From Chitinophagales bacterium (lineage in GTDB: Bacteria; Bacteroidota; Bacteroidia; Chitinophagales; Chitinophagaceae): a stretch of DNA of 64,000 nucleotides. Shown piece after piece: positions 1-7,968 of this stretch. The notes under the pieces are model-generated. The model worked only from the letters and a program-made list of their open reading frames with translations, was not told the DNA's origin and did not search any database. The stretch lies in NCBI GenBank assembly GCA_020636575.1, contig JACJXP010000001.1, positions 124,001 through 188,000 on the forward strand. The letters are read 5' to 3'. The position numbers were made by a program, and so were the translations under genes. Positions within the stretch are counted from its first letter, which is position 1. Every line of letters starts with the position of its first letter.

Positions 1-1767
1 ATTAAATTTTTTTGCTGCAGCTTTGGCCCAATACACTCCCATTCCATAAGTGATAATAACACAACTTTCACCATTGGCTATCTTATCCTGGTCAGCTTTT
101 ATTACAATATTCGCTTTACCAAATGGGAGTATATAATCACCAGAAGGTTCCGGAGTTTTGGCATCTTCTGTTCCTGGCACCTTGCTCCAGTAAAGCCCCT
201 TATGCTCCAGCATTACCACAGGATTGGGGTCATAATAGGCTGCTTTCATCAACCCTTTCATATCAGCCGCATTGGAAGGATAGGCCACTTTAATTCCTTT
301 GATGGAAAGCACAGTTGTTTCTACACTACCGCTATGATAAGGACCTCCGCCGCCATAAGCGCCTATCGGAACCCTCAAGATCATAGATACAGGAAACTTG
401 CCGCAACTCAGATAGCAACTTTTTGAAATCTCAGTGACCAATTGATTGAACCCTGGATAGATATAATCTGCAAATTGTACTTCAACGATGGGTTTTAGTC
501 CCACTGCACTCATGCCTACAGTTGAGCCAACAATATAAGCTTCCTGGATAGCAGTATTAAACACCCTATGATCACCAAACTTTTCCGCCAGGGTCGCTGC
601 TTCCCTAAACACACCACCCAATCTTTTGCCCACATCCTGCCCATATAATACAGCTTCAGGGTGATCTTCCATGATCTCCCTTATAGCAAACAATGCTGCA
701 TCCACCATAACTACTTTTTCCTTACCGGCAGGATTACGATCACCTTTCTCTTCTGTAATAGTTGCAGGAGCAAATACATGATCTTCTATTGTTACAGGAT
801 CAGGTTCAGGTGCTGCAACTGCTTTAGCAAATTCTGCATTAATATAATCGGCTGCTTCTTTCTCTATGGTAATGATCTCATCTTCATGTATCCCTCTTTC
901 AAGTAATTTTTTTCTCAGTTTTGGATTGGGGTCATGTTCCTGGTGTTTTGCCCAGTCTTCATCAGAACGATAAAATTCTTTTCGAACACCACTGGTGTGG
1001 TGACCCAACAAAGGGACCTGTGCATGCACCAGCCACGGTTTCCTTTCCCTTCTTACCCTTTCACAAACATCTTTCATCACCATATAGGACGCTTCAAAAT
1101 CACTTCCATCCACTTGTGTACGGTTCATTCCCTTAAAGCCTGCAGCAAATTCAAAGGCATTCATTGCCCTTGCCTCTTCTGCAGAAACGCTGATGCCCCA
1201 GTTATTATCCTGAACGAGATAAATTATTGGCAACTGTTTTAAAACAGCAAATTGAAACGCTTCACTCACTTCCCCTTCCGTAATGCTTGCATCACCTAAT
1301 GAACATATAATAACCGGCAATTCTCCGTTGGCACCCTTTCTTAATTTCTCGGGATAATATTTTTCTAAGTATTGAATGCCTTGTGCAACTCCTGTAGTAG
1401 GTATCACCTGCATTCCCGTGGCACTGCTTTGGTGGATCATCGTTGGCTTATCATCACCCCTATAATTGGGATGAGAATAATATTCTCTTCCCCCTGTAAA
1501 AATATCATTCCTTTTTGCCAGCAACTGTAGCATTTGTTCATAAGGAGTAAAACCGATACCCATTACAATACTCTCATCCCTGTAATAAGGGCTTACGTAA
1601 TCCTGCGGTTGTAGCTGATACGCTGTTGCCAGTTGAATGGCTTCATGACCCCTTGAGGTGGAGTGAACATATTTGCAGATAGAACGGTTAGCCTCATAGG
1701 TTTCTGCCATCACTTTTACACGGCTCATCGAACGGTATGCTCTCAATAAAATATTTGTATCGATCAT
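1..1767 (-). CDS. Fused alpha/beta E1 component of a 2-oxoacid dehydrogenase (C-terminus cut by window edge)
   Basis: Thiamine-diphosphate-dependent decarboxylase subunit that feeds acyl groups to the lipoyl E2 of a cytoplasmic 2-oxoacid (probably branched-chain) dehydrogenase complex. 589 codons are visible. The alpha-like half holds the ThDP motif LGDASITEGE...QDNNWG at about residues 155-190. The beta-like half starts near residue 345 (VVMVDAALFAIREIMEDHPE) and contains the typical segment YGQDVGKRLGGVFREA. Such single-chain alpha-beta fusions are common in Bacteroidota. The start at 1767 is firm because a stop codon lies directly upstream in frame. A TATTTTTG element at 1796-1789 is a good promoter match. 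The exact substrate (pyruvate or branched-chain 2-oxoacid) cannot be read from this piece. Confidence 0.9.
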   Translation of the reverse strand, partial: MIDTNILLRAYRSMSRVKVMAETYEANRSICKYVHSTSRGHEAIQLATAYQLQPQDYVSPYYRDESIVMGIGFTPYEQMLQLLAKRNDIFTGGREYYSHPNYRGDDKPTMIHQSSATGMQVIPTTGVAQGIQYLEKYYPEKLRKGANGELPVIICSLGDASITEGEVSEAFQFAVLKQLPIIYLVQDNNWGISVSAEEARAMNAFEFAAGFKGMNRTQVDGSDFEASYMVMKDVCERVRRERKPWLVHAQVPLLGHHTSGVRKEFYRSDEDWAKHQEHDPNPKLRKKLLERGIHEDEIITIEKEAADYINAEFAKAVAAPEPDPVTIEDHVFAPATITEEKGDRNPAGKEKVVMVDAALFAIREIMEDHPEAVLYGQDVGKRLGGVFREAATLAEKFGDHRVFNTAIQEAYIVGSTVGMSAVGLKPIVEVQFADYIYPGFNQLVTEISKSCYLSCGKFPVSMILRVPIGAYGGGGPYHSGSVETTVLSIKGIKVAYPSNAADMKGLMKAAYYDPNPVVMLEHKGLYWSKVPGTEDAKTPEPSGDYILPFGKANIVIKADQDKIANGESCVIITYGMGVYWAKAAAKKFN

Positions 1768-1788
1768 TTACAGCAAACAATAATGTGG

Positions 1789-1820
1789 CAAAAATAAGGG
1801 AAACATAAAGGGGTATAAAA
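1789..1820 (-). promoter_or_regulatory. Candidate promoter of the E1 gene
   Basis: Reading the minus strand, TATTTTTG at 1796-1789 matches the Bacteroidota -7 consensus TAnnTTTG exactly. Twenty bases upstream lies TTTT (1820-1817), one base away from the TTTG -33 element. Transcription would begin about 18 bases before the E1 start. The -33 element coincides with the U-tract of the upstream gene's terminator. Confidence 0.4.
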
Positions 1821-1845
1821 GAAAAGCCATCCGTTTAAGGATGGC
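1817..1845 (-). terminator. Rho-independent terminator of the FAH-family gene
   Basis: On the minus strand GCCATCC, a six-base loop and GGATGGC form a perfect 7-bp stem (1845-1826), followed directly by TTTTCTTTT. It lies 44 bases after the stop codon of the FAH-family gene and separates it from the E1 gene. Confidence 0.75.
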
Positions 1846-1889
1846 CTCTCATAAGCATAAGCAGTAAGCCTCAGCAATTTAAAAATTAT

Positions 1890-2501
1890 TTATTTCACTT
1901 CTAATGCAAACATACTCTCATCTTCAATAAATGCTTCCAGTTCATCACCCACTACCACCTCACCAACACCTGCCGGTGTTCCGGTAAAGATCAGGTCTCC
2001 GATATTCACAGAAAAGTAGTTAGAAATATAGGAAACGATCTTATCAAAGTTATGCAACATATTCGCAGAATTACCCTGTTGCACCAGTTCTTTGTTCTTG
2101 TATAGGCAAAAATTAATGTCTTTCTTATTTTTTATATCAGACACCTGGATCCATTTTCCCACTACTGCGGAGTTGTCCCAGGCTTTTGCCTTTTCCCATG
2201 GCAATCCTTTTTCTTTCAATTCAAGCTGTATATCCCTTGCCGTAAAATCTATGCCTGTAGTAATAGCATCATAATACTTACCTGCAAATTTTTCCTGTAT
2301 ATACTTACCGTTTTTACTGACCCTCAATACCAGTTCACACTCATAATGCAGTTCATTTGTAAACTCAGGATAATAAAATGGTGTATGAGACTGAAGCAAT
2401 GCGCTTTTAGGCTTCATAAATATCACCGGTTCATCGGGAACTTCATTACCCAATTCCTGAGCATGTGCTGCATAGTTACGGCCTACACAAAATATTTTCA
2501 T
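1890..2501 (-). CDS. Fumarylacetoacetate hydrolase family protein
   Basis: Cytoplasmic metal-dependent hydrolase or decarboxylase of the FAH/MhpD superfamily, 203 aa, close to the single-domain YcgM/FAHD1 type (acylpyruvase or oxaloacetate decarboxylase-like). It opens with the family's typical MKIFCVGRNYAAHAQELGN. The metal-binding acidic residues sit in HYECELVLRVSK, and FTGTPAGVGEV near the C-terminus is the conserved glycine-rich closing motif. An upstream in-frame start at 2528 would add nine residues without family similarity, so 2501 is preferred. It is followed by a clear terminator and appears monocistronic. The natural substrate is not determined. Confidence 0.88.
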   Translation of the reverse strand: MKIFCVGRNYAAHAQELGNEVPDEPVIFMKPKSALLQSHTPFYYPEFTNELHYECELVLRVSKNGKYIQEKFAGKYYDAITTGIDFTARDIQLELKEKGLPWEKAKAWDNSAVVGKWIQVSDIKNKKDINFCLYKNKELVQQGNSANMLHNFDKIVSYISNYFSVNIGDLIFTGTPAGVGEVVVGDELEAFIEDESMFALEVK

Positions 2502-2672
2502 AAACAGAAAGTGTTTTAATAAATACACAGGAGGCAGCTTTTTTACCTGCTTATCCTATATATCTTCGGGCTTCAATATGATGATTGGATTTTTGCCTGT
2601 CTGCCATTAAGAGTATTATACGGCAGATGAAGGAAAAGTCGGGTTGCTAAAGTAAATAATACATCTGATTTA

Positions 2673-3248
2673 TCATAACGAAAACACCTGATTATTTACA
2701 GCGTTCATGGCTGCCGTAATACCTTGTGTTGCAAAGGATTCGATCACTTCTACAGATTTGTCGATCTTGGCCTTTACTATTGCTTCTTCCTCCTTTTTCC
2801 ATTTTCCAAGCACAAAATCAGACTGCATGCCTTTAGGATAATCGTCGCCAATACCAAATCGCAACCTGGGGAAATCGGATACCTCAAGAACTTCCGTAAT
2901 ACTCTTTAATCCATTATGTCCGCCGGGGCTGCCTCCGGTTCTCAACCGAAGTTTCGTTATCGGGATCGCTACATCGTCTGTTATTACAAGAACCTGTTCC
3001 ACTTTTATTTTTTCTTTATCCATCCAGTATTTCACCGATTTACCGCTCAGGTTCATATAGGTTGTTGGACAAATACAGATAAAACTCTTACCCTTCCATT
3101 TTATTTCCGCTTTATAGGCAAGCCTGCTTTGAGTGAACATGCCTCCGTGTTTCTGTACAAAGGCCATTACCACATCAAAACCTATGTTATGACGTGTATG
3201 TGCATATTCGTCGCCAATATTCCCCAATCCTGCTATCAGAAATTTCAT
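2673..3248 (-). CDS. pth: Peptidyl-tRNA hydrolase
   Basis: Cleaves the ester bond of peptidyl-tRNAs that drop off the ribosome, releasing reusable tRNA. 191 aa, normal for bacterial Pth. It shows the family order FLIAGLGNIGDEYAHTRHNIGFD (catalytic Asn and His), TYMNLSGKSV, ITDDVAIPITKLRLR with the catalytic Asp, and GGSPGGHNGLKSI. The ATG at 3248 starts exactly where Pth proteins start; an upstream TTG would add nine unrelated residues. It lies downstream of the ribosomal L25 gene on the same strand, as in many bacteria, but a terminator hairpin separates them. Confidence 0.95.
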   Translation of the reverse strand: MKFLIAGLGNIGDEYAHTRHNIGFDVVMAFVQKHGGMFTQSRLAYKAEIKWKGKSFICICPTTYMNLSGKSVKYWMDKEKIKVEQVLVITDDVAIPITKLRLRTGGSPGGHNGLKSITEVLEVSDFPRLRFGIGDDYPKGMQSDFVLGKWKKEEEAIVKAKIDKSVEVIESFATQGITAAMNAVNNQVFSL

Positions 3249-3292
3249 GCTGCTAATTAACGTATTTGTACCCAAATGACATGGATTGTATT

Positions 3293-3321
3293 AAAAAACC
3301 CGCATCAAAGACACGGGTTTT
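3293..3321 (-). terminator. Terminator downstream of the L25/Ctc gene
   Basis: On the minus strand AAAACCCG and CGGGTTTT form an 8-bp stem around an 11-13 base loop, ending in a run of six T. It lies about 27 bases after the rplY stop and before pth. Confidence 0.65.
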
Positions 3322-3347
3322 CAAAATAAATATGCTTAATAAAGCGA

Positions 3348-3980
3348 TTACTTCTTCTCCTCTTCTGCAGCTGCAGGAGCAGCTGCTGCGGCTGGCGCAC
3401 CTTCGGCAGCAGGTGCAGCAGCTTCTTCTTGCTTTAACTGTCTTGTAAGTACTACAGACGCAATTGGAATACGAGGTGAGTTCATGATCTCATAATGCTC
3501 CTCGTTAACGTCTTCCACACGGATGTTTCCGTTTAACTCCAGGTCATCAATAGGCACTTCTATATTCTCTTTCAGATACTTTGGAAAAGTCTTCACCTTA
3601 AGTGACTTCATTTTTGTCACCAGGCGACCACCATCCTTCACACCCTGTGCTGTACCGGTAAAGTTCAATGGAATATCAGCAACCACTTTTTTACCTTCTA
3701 CCAATTCAAGCAGATCAATATGGATCAGTGTATCTGTGATCTTGTCAAATTGCAGGTCTTTCAAAATACATTTGTAAGACTGGCCATCCACTTTTAAGTC
3801 AACTAGCTGGAAACTTGGTGTGTAAATTAATTTTTTGAAAGCCGCGGCTGGAGCTGTAAAACTCACCTCCTTAGCACCCCCATAAATTACACCAGGCACC
3901 AGGTCCTGAGAGCGGAGTTGGCGGGTGGCTGATTTGCCAAAGCCGGTCCTCAGTTGTCCTTCGATTGTAATTGTGTTCAT
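3348..3980 (-). CDS. rplY: 50S ribosomal protein L25/general stress protein Ctc
   Basis: Binds 5S rRNA in the central protuberance of the large subunit. 210 aa, the long Ctc-type form. The N-terminal L25 domain starts MNTITIEGQLRTGFGKSATRQLRSQDLVPGVIYGG, and a C-terminal beta domain (TL5 type) runs to about residue 185. The last 20-25 residues are an Ala/Glu-rich low-complexity tail (AAAPAAEGAPAAAAAPAAAE), common in Bacteroidota L25. The start at 3980 matches the family; the frame stays open upstream but the extra residues are not conserved. It follows prs by 19 bases, so the two are probably cotranscribed. Confidence 0.95.
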   Translation of the reverse strand: MNTITIEGQLRTGFGKSATRQLRSQDLVPGVIYGGAKEVSFTAPAAAFKKLIYTPSFQLVDLKVDGQSYKCILKDLQFDKITDTLIHIDLLELVEGKKVVADIPLNFTGTAQGVKDGGRLVTKMKSLKVKTFPKYLKENIEVPIDDLELNGNIRVEDVNEEHYEIMNSPRIPIASVVLTRQLKQEEAAAPAAEGAPAAAAAPAAAEEEKK

Positions 3981-3999
3981 TGTATTGTTGTTTAAAAAA

Positions 4000-4953
4000 T
4001 TACGTTCTTCCTTTTCGCTGTGAGTGAACAAACAAGCTGGTTATACTTTTGTTCTCATATGCATTTCGAATTGCCACAGCAAACAATTCAGATACAGTTG
4101 CCACTTTTATCTTTGAACTTTCCCTTCTTAAAGGGATCGTATCACACACTACCAGCTCTTCCAAAACACTGTTCTCAATATTCTCGTAGGCTTTTCCGCT
4201 TAGTACCGGGTGAGTGATAAAGGCCCTTACACTTCTGGCACCTTTTTCTTTTAAAAGACCCGCACTTTTAGCAAGGGTTCCCCCGGTATCACATATATCA
4301 TCAATGATCACTATATCCCTGTCTGTCACATCTCCGATCACTACCATACTGGCTATTTCATTGGCCCGTTTCCGGTGTTTATCACAGATAACCATTTCTA
4401 CATTGAAATAATTAGCTATCTCCCGGATCCGGTTGGTAGCCCCTACATCGGGGGCCGCAAAGGTAAGGTTTTCCAGTCGTAGATTCTGTATATAAGGTAT
4501 AAAAACTGCATGGCTATCCAGGTGGTCAACCGGTATATCAAAATAACCCTGAATTTGAGGAGCATGGAGGTCCATAGTGATCACCCTGTCAGCACCGGCG
4601 GCCACTAACATATTGGCTACCAATTTACTACCAATAGCCACTCTTGGGCGGTCCTTTCTGTCTTGCCGGGCATAACCATAGTAGGGTACCACAGCAATCA
4701 CTTTGTAGGCAGAAGCCCTTTTTGCAGCGTCGATCATCAGCAAGAGCTCCATCAGGTTTTCTGCCGGAGAATAGGTGCTCTGGATCAGAAATACATAATC
4801 TCCTCTTACACTTTCAAGAAAAATGGGGGATATCTCACCGTCGCTGAAACGCTGGATATTGACCTTACCGGGTTGTGTGCCGTATTGCTTACATATAGCC
4901 TGGGCCAATTGTTCAGAACCCGTACCGGAGAAAATTTTAGCAGATTGCATCAT
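4000..4953 (-). CDS. prs: Ribose-phosphate pyrophosphokinase
   Basis: Makes PRPP from ribose 5-phosphate and ATP for purine, pyrimidine, His, Trp and NAD synthesis. 317 aa, the usual class I length. Motifs visible: FSDGEISPIF, the flexible-loop segment YYGYARQDRKDRPR, VITMDLHAPQIQGYFDIPVDHL with the metal ligand His, and the PRPP-binding loop DIVIIDDICDTGGT near residue 220. The first Met codon may be 4953 or 4950. The prs-rplY(-pth) order is a conserved housekeeping neighbourhood. The last ten residues (FVHSQRKGRT) extend slightly past the usual end. Confidence 0.96.
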   Translation of the reverse strand: MMQSAKIFSGTGSEQLAQAICKQYGTQPGKVNIQRFSDGEISPIFLESVRGDYVFLIQSTYSPAENLMELLLMIDAAKRASAYKVIAVVPYYGYARQDRKDRPRVAIGSKLVANMLVAAGADRVITMDLHAPQIQGYFDIPVDHLDSHAVFIPYIQNLRLENLTFAAPDVGATNRIREIANYFNVEMVICDKHRKRANEIASMVVIGDVTDRDIVIIDDICDTGGTLAKSAGLLKEKGARSVRAFITHPVLSGKAYENIENSVLEELVVCDTIPLRRESSKIKVATVSELFAVAIRNAYENKSITSLFVHSQRKGRT

Positions 4954-5054
4954 AACATAAGAAGTCTGGAAAGTCCTTTGAATGCGGCGAAGATATTACT
5001 ATCGCTGCATTCATCATTCTGCAAACTGCGAAAAATTGGGTGCTAACAAAAAAA

Positions 5055-5261
5055 TCAACGATATGCTATTTCTGATTCGCTGGTTTTCTTGATGTCAGGA
5101 GAGATCGTCTTTTCAGTACTGGATTTAGTAGCGCTGGCATTGCAGCTATAAAAAAGAGACGAAAAGATAAAGACAGATGCCAGAAGGGCTACAACATACA
5201 CACCAGCAAAGAAAAGTATGGGATGAAGAGATCCCATGGGAGTAAAGGTTTTGGCTTTCAT
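5055..5261 (-). CDS. Small single-pass membrane protein, unknown function
   Basis: 68 aa. Residues about 14-40 (ILFFAGVYVVALLASVFIFSSLFYS) form one strong membrane helix followed by a cysteine, then a short hydrophilic Ser/Lys-rich tail. It is not recognised as a named family. It lies between prs and the divergent radC, with room for its own promoter. The composition is like that of real Bacteroidota membrane proteins, but its shortness makes the call moderate. Confidence 0.55.
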   Translation of the reverse strand: MKAKTFTPMGSLHPILFFAGVYVVALLASVFIFSSLFYSCNASATKSSTEKTISPDIKKTSESEIAYR

Positions 5262-5371
5262 AAGTACCAGATTTTAGTGTTTTTCAAAAAATTGGTGATA
5301 TTGGCCTGGTGACAGATCAAAACTGTTTTACGGTATCGATCTGGTATAAAAATATTGGTTATAATTGCCTT

Positions 5372-6064
5372 ATGCAAGAGCACAAATACCCAATAAAACA
5401 ATGGGCAAAAGACGACAGGCCAAGGGAAAAACTACTTGCATCAGGTGCAGAAAACCTCAGCAATGCCGAATTACTGGCCATCCTTATACAAAATGGTTCC
5501 AGGGAAAAATCTGCTGTTGACCTGGCCCGGGACATCCTTAAACTCGGAAAAGATAACCTCATTGAACTGGGTCGCCTTTCTATTAAAGACCTTATGAAGA
5601 TCAAGGGTATCGGGGAGGCAAAAGCCATCACAGTGGCTGCTGCACTGGAGCTGGGGAGAAGAAGACAGGCCGCCGATATCATTGATAAACCGGTGATCAG
5701 GCAAAGCAGTGACATAGCAGGGTTTCTACAAACCAAATTGAAAGATCATACCCGGGAAGTGTTTGCCGTTCTTTTCCTGAACCAGGCAAACCGGATCAAT
5801 CATTTTGAAGTAATAAGTGAAGGAGGAATAACCGGAACCGTGGCAGACCCACGGATCATTCTTAAAAAAGCATTGGAAGAAAATGCTGTGAATATTATTC
5901 TCTGTCACAACCACCCGTCAGGCAGTCTGAAACCCAGCCGTGCAGATGAACAACTTACTCAAAAAATCAAGCAGGCTGCCGTATTCTTCGACATTAAAGT
6001 GCTGGACCACATTATCGTAAGCGAAACAGGATATTTCAGCTTTGCAGATGAAGGATTGTTATAA
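5372..6064 (+). CDS. radC: RadC family protein (JAB/MPN domain)
   Basis: 230 aa. The N-terminal third has a helix-hairpin-helix like region (LLAILIQNGS, IKGIGEAKAITVAAALELGRR) and the C-terminal half is a JAB1/MPN metalloprotease-like fold with CHNHPSGSLKPSRAD (HxH...S...D zinc site) at about residues 177-190. Its function in DNA metabolism remains unproven despite the name. The ATG at 5372 gives the family N-terminus (YPIKQWAKDDRPREKLLASG). The frame is open upstream to 5309, but that part is not conserved. No partner gene is evident. Confidence 0.92.
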   Translation: MQEHKYPIKQWAKDDRPREKLLASGAENLSNAELLAILIQNGSREKSAVDLARDILKLGKDNLIELGRLSIKDLMKIKGIGEAKAITVAAALELGRRRQAADIIDKPVIRQSSDIAGFLQTKLKDHTREVFAVLFLNQANRINHFEVISEGGITGTVADPRIILKKALEENAVNIILCHNHPSGSLKPSRADEQLTQKIKQAAVFFDIKVLDHIIVSETGYFSFADEGLL

Positions 6065-6523
6065 GTTTGGAGTTAGTAGCAATTAGTTAGTAGTAACAAG
6101 CAAAAGCGTTAAATTATCTATATGGGCTATTATAAAGACCTTATTGTATATAAGAAAGCCTATGAACTGACAATGGAAATTTTTGATTTGTCAAAGAAAT
6201 TCCCACCGGAAGAAAAATATTCACTCACAGATCAGATCAGAAGATCATCAAGATCTGTTTGCGCTAATATTGCTGAAGCGTACCGTAGGAGACGTTACAG
6301 GGATTACTTCATAAACAAGCTAAATGATGCTGAAACTGAAAATTCAGAAACCCAGGTATGGCTGGATTTTTCAAAAGATTGCGGATACATCACATCAGAT
6401 CAATATAAAAAGTTATCTGAAAGCAATGATGAAATCGGAAAACTGATCTGGTATATGATAAATAACCCTGAGAAATTTCGAGGAAAAGCTCAATAATCTA
6501 TATACCTCGCCAACTCCTAACTT
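6063..6523. repeat. Imperfect inverted repeat enclosing the S23 four-helix-bundle gene
   Basis: AAGTTTGGAGTTAG at 6063-6076 is matched in inverted orientation by CCAACTCCTAACTT at 6510-6523 (reverse complement AAGTTAGGAGTTGG, 12 of 14 identical). Both flanks continue as degenerate short repeats of GTTAG/GGAG type (upstream) and AACTCC/TATCTCC type (downstream). The repeats sit just outside the gene at 6122-6496. Confidence 0.5.
6122..6496 (+). CDS. Four helix bundle protein (23S rRNA intervening sequence, S23 family)
   Basis: 124 aa, all-helical. It matches the S23/IVP family by length and by the blocks DLIVYKKAYELTMEIF, FPPEEKYSLTDQIRRSSRSVCANIAEAYRR and the C-terminal helix with WYMINN. 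Homologues occur inside 23S rRNA genes and scattered as single genes; the fold resembles the Avd accessory protein of diversity-generating retroelements. The molecular function is unknown. Here it lies between radC and DUF3467, flanked by short inverted repeats, which suggests a small mobile cassette. No reverse transcriptase or variable repeat was seen nearby. Confidence 0.88.
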   Translation: MGYYKDLIVYKKAYELTMEIFDLSKKFPPEEKYSLTDQIRRSSRSVCANIAEAYRRRRYRDYFINKLNDAETENSETQVWLDFSKDCGYITSDQYKKLSESNDEIGKLIWYMINNPEKFRGKAQ

Positions 6524-6554
6524 CCCAACTCTTATCTCCTATCTCCGAACTCAC

Positions 6555-6869
6555 TTACGCCTGTGCAGTAGGCCCGCCAAAATTCATGGGTAATTGTATT
6601 TCCTCCAGATCCTTTATAGGCCCGTTAGTGGCCTCATATTTTTCAATATTCTCCGTCATTGCTTTCATAAATCTTTTGGCATGCTGAGGAGTAAGAATGA
6701 TCCTGGATTTAACCCGGCTTTTAGGAGTACCCGGCATCACATTTACAAAATCAATGACAAACTCTGCATGCGAATGTGTGATAATAGCAAGATTTGCATA
6801 AGTGCCTTCCGCTACTTCTTCAGAAATCTCAATATTCAACTGGTTGGGAGGATTGTTTTGTTCGCTCAT
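6555..6869 (-). CDS. DUF3467 domain-containing protein
   Basis: 104 aa, cytoplasmic. The pattern EVAEGTYANLAIITHSHAEF, the P-rich VMPGTPKSRVKSRIILTP and HAKRFMKAMTENIEKYE are characteristic of DUF3467, a small conserved bacterial family of unknown function. It appears monocistronic, convergent with the S23 cassette. The end (MNFGGPTAQA) is typical for the family. Confidence 0.85.
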   Translation of the reverse strand: MSEQNNPPNQLNIEISEEVAEGTYANLAIITHSHAEFVIDFVNVMPGTPKSRVKSRIILTPQHAKRFMKAMTENIEKYEATNGPIKDLEEIQLPMNFGGPTAQA

Positions 6870-6910
6870 TATTATTCATTTAAATCTTATGCAAATTAAG
6901 CCCATTTAAA

Positions 6911-6942
6911 ATAAGTGAAGGGGAGATAAATCTCCCCTTCTG
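6911..6942 (-). terminator. Terminator of the SusC-SusD-lipoprotein operon
   Basis: GAAGGGGAGA (6917-6926) and TCTCCCCTTC (6931-6940) form a perfect 10-bp stem with a four-base loop. On the minus strand it is followed by ACTTATTTT. It lies 36 bases past the stop of the DUF1735 lipoprotein gene and before the DUF3467 gene on the same strand. Confidence 0.8.
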
Positions 6943-6976
6943 ATGTATAATTCTTTAAAACAATCAACAAGAATTA

Positions 6977-7936
6977 TTATCTGGGCCCCAGATAAGTCAG
7001 CTCCAATGTCCACTCACGGGTATTTGCTGGATTAAATACAGGACCCGGATCATAGTTATAACCATATCTGATGTAAAACTTCTTCTCACTCGGTTCATAA
7101 CGGGTATCAAAGCCAGAAGCTGCCGTAATAGTAGTATAAAAAGTAGTTGCACCTATATATGCATTCTGCACAGTTACTTTGTTAGTCGCCGGGTTAACAG
7201 TATATTCAGGCTCTTGAGCACCAAACCAGCTTAAACCACCACCATAAACCATCGGTCCACCATAATCACCCCCTAATGGCCAATAAACCTTGCAGGAATA
7301 GTTAGAAGTAGTATGTAATTCAACTTCAGTGGTTCCACAATCATAGTTTGGATTACCAGACGGATGATAAGTACACATATCATAGCGATAAGTTCCGTCA
7401 TATGCATTTTTAATACTGATAAGAGCAATCACACTATCAAGACCATTAGAGATTTTATTACCTGTACCAGGATCAGTTAAAGCAAATCCTAGGGCATATT
7501 TACGGGAGAGATCCCACTTTGAACCATCCAGATGGATCGGGAAGTCAAATGAGAAATCACCGGGATTAAATGTAATTGTATAAATGTTACCACTCTTACT
7601 TACAGATGGATCTAATGTATATAAGCTATCTGGCAATTGTTCAAAGTTAGTACCATTGTCAGCGTTATACCTGTCAACCATACCGGGTACACCTGTAATA
7701 GTAACCTCAGAAAGCTTCTGCAAACTCTCATTTGTGTTTGCATCCTTTCTTACATTAAATAGCGGTACCATTTTAACATCCGTAAACGGAGAAAAGAAAA
7801 TGGAATTGTTCCGGTTACTTGAAATTTTAATAAAAGTACTTCCTTGTGTAGTCAGGTCCGTTACGTTGTTTTTGATACAAGACGTAAAGAACAGTGACAG
7901 GGCAACCACCGGGAGTAATAATGTTCTTTTATTCAT
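6977..7936 (-). CDS. DUF1735/BT_3987-like surface lipoprotein
   Basis: 319 aa. A signal peptide ends in the lipobox LFFTSC with Cys20 as the lipidation site. The first half contains the DUF1735 (BT_3987) beta-sandwich pattern (RKDANTNESLQKLSEVTITG...VDRYNADNGTNFEQLPDSLYTL), a domain found in lipoproteins of polysaccharide and peptide utilisation loci. The C-terminal part is rich in Gly, Tyr and Thr. It is the third gene of the susC-susD operon, 32 bases after susD, and is followed by a strong terminator. It probably acts as an accessory surface binding protein; the ligand is unknown. The ATG at 7936 is chosen because it starts the signal peptide. Confidence 0.82.
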   Translation of the reverse strand: MNKRTLLLPVVALSLFFTSCIKNNVTDLTTQGSTFIKISSNRNNSIFFSPFTDVKMVPLFNVRKDANTNESLQKLSEVTITGVPGMVDRYNADNGTNFEQLPDSLYTLDPSVSKSGNIYTITFNPGDFSFDFPIHLDGSKWDLSRKYALGFALTDPGTGNKISNGLDSVIALISIKNAYDGTYRYDMCTYHPSGNPNYDCGTTEVELHTTSNYSCKVYWPLGGDYGGPMVYGGGLSWFGAQEPEYTVNPATNKVTVQNAYIGATTFYTTITAASGFDTRYEPSEKKFYIRYGYNYDPGPVFNPANTREWTLELTYLGPR

Positions 7937-7968
7937 TGTTGTTGTTTTAACAAATTTAACAATTAATT

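Noticed and set aside
6122..6496. Diversity-generating retroelement around the Avd-like S23 gene
   Set aside because: No reverse transcriptase, template repeat or variable repeat is present nearby.
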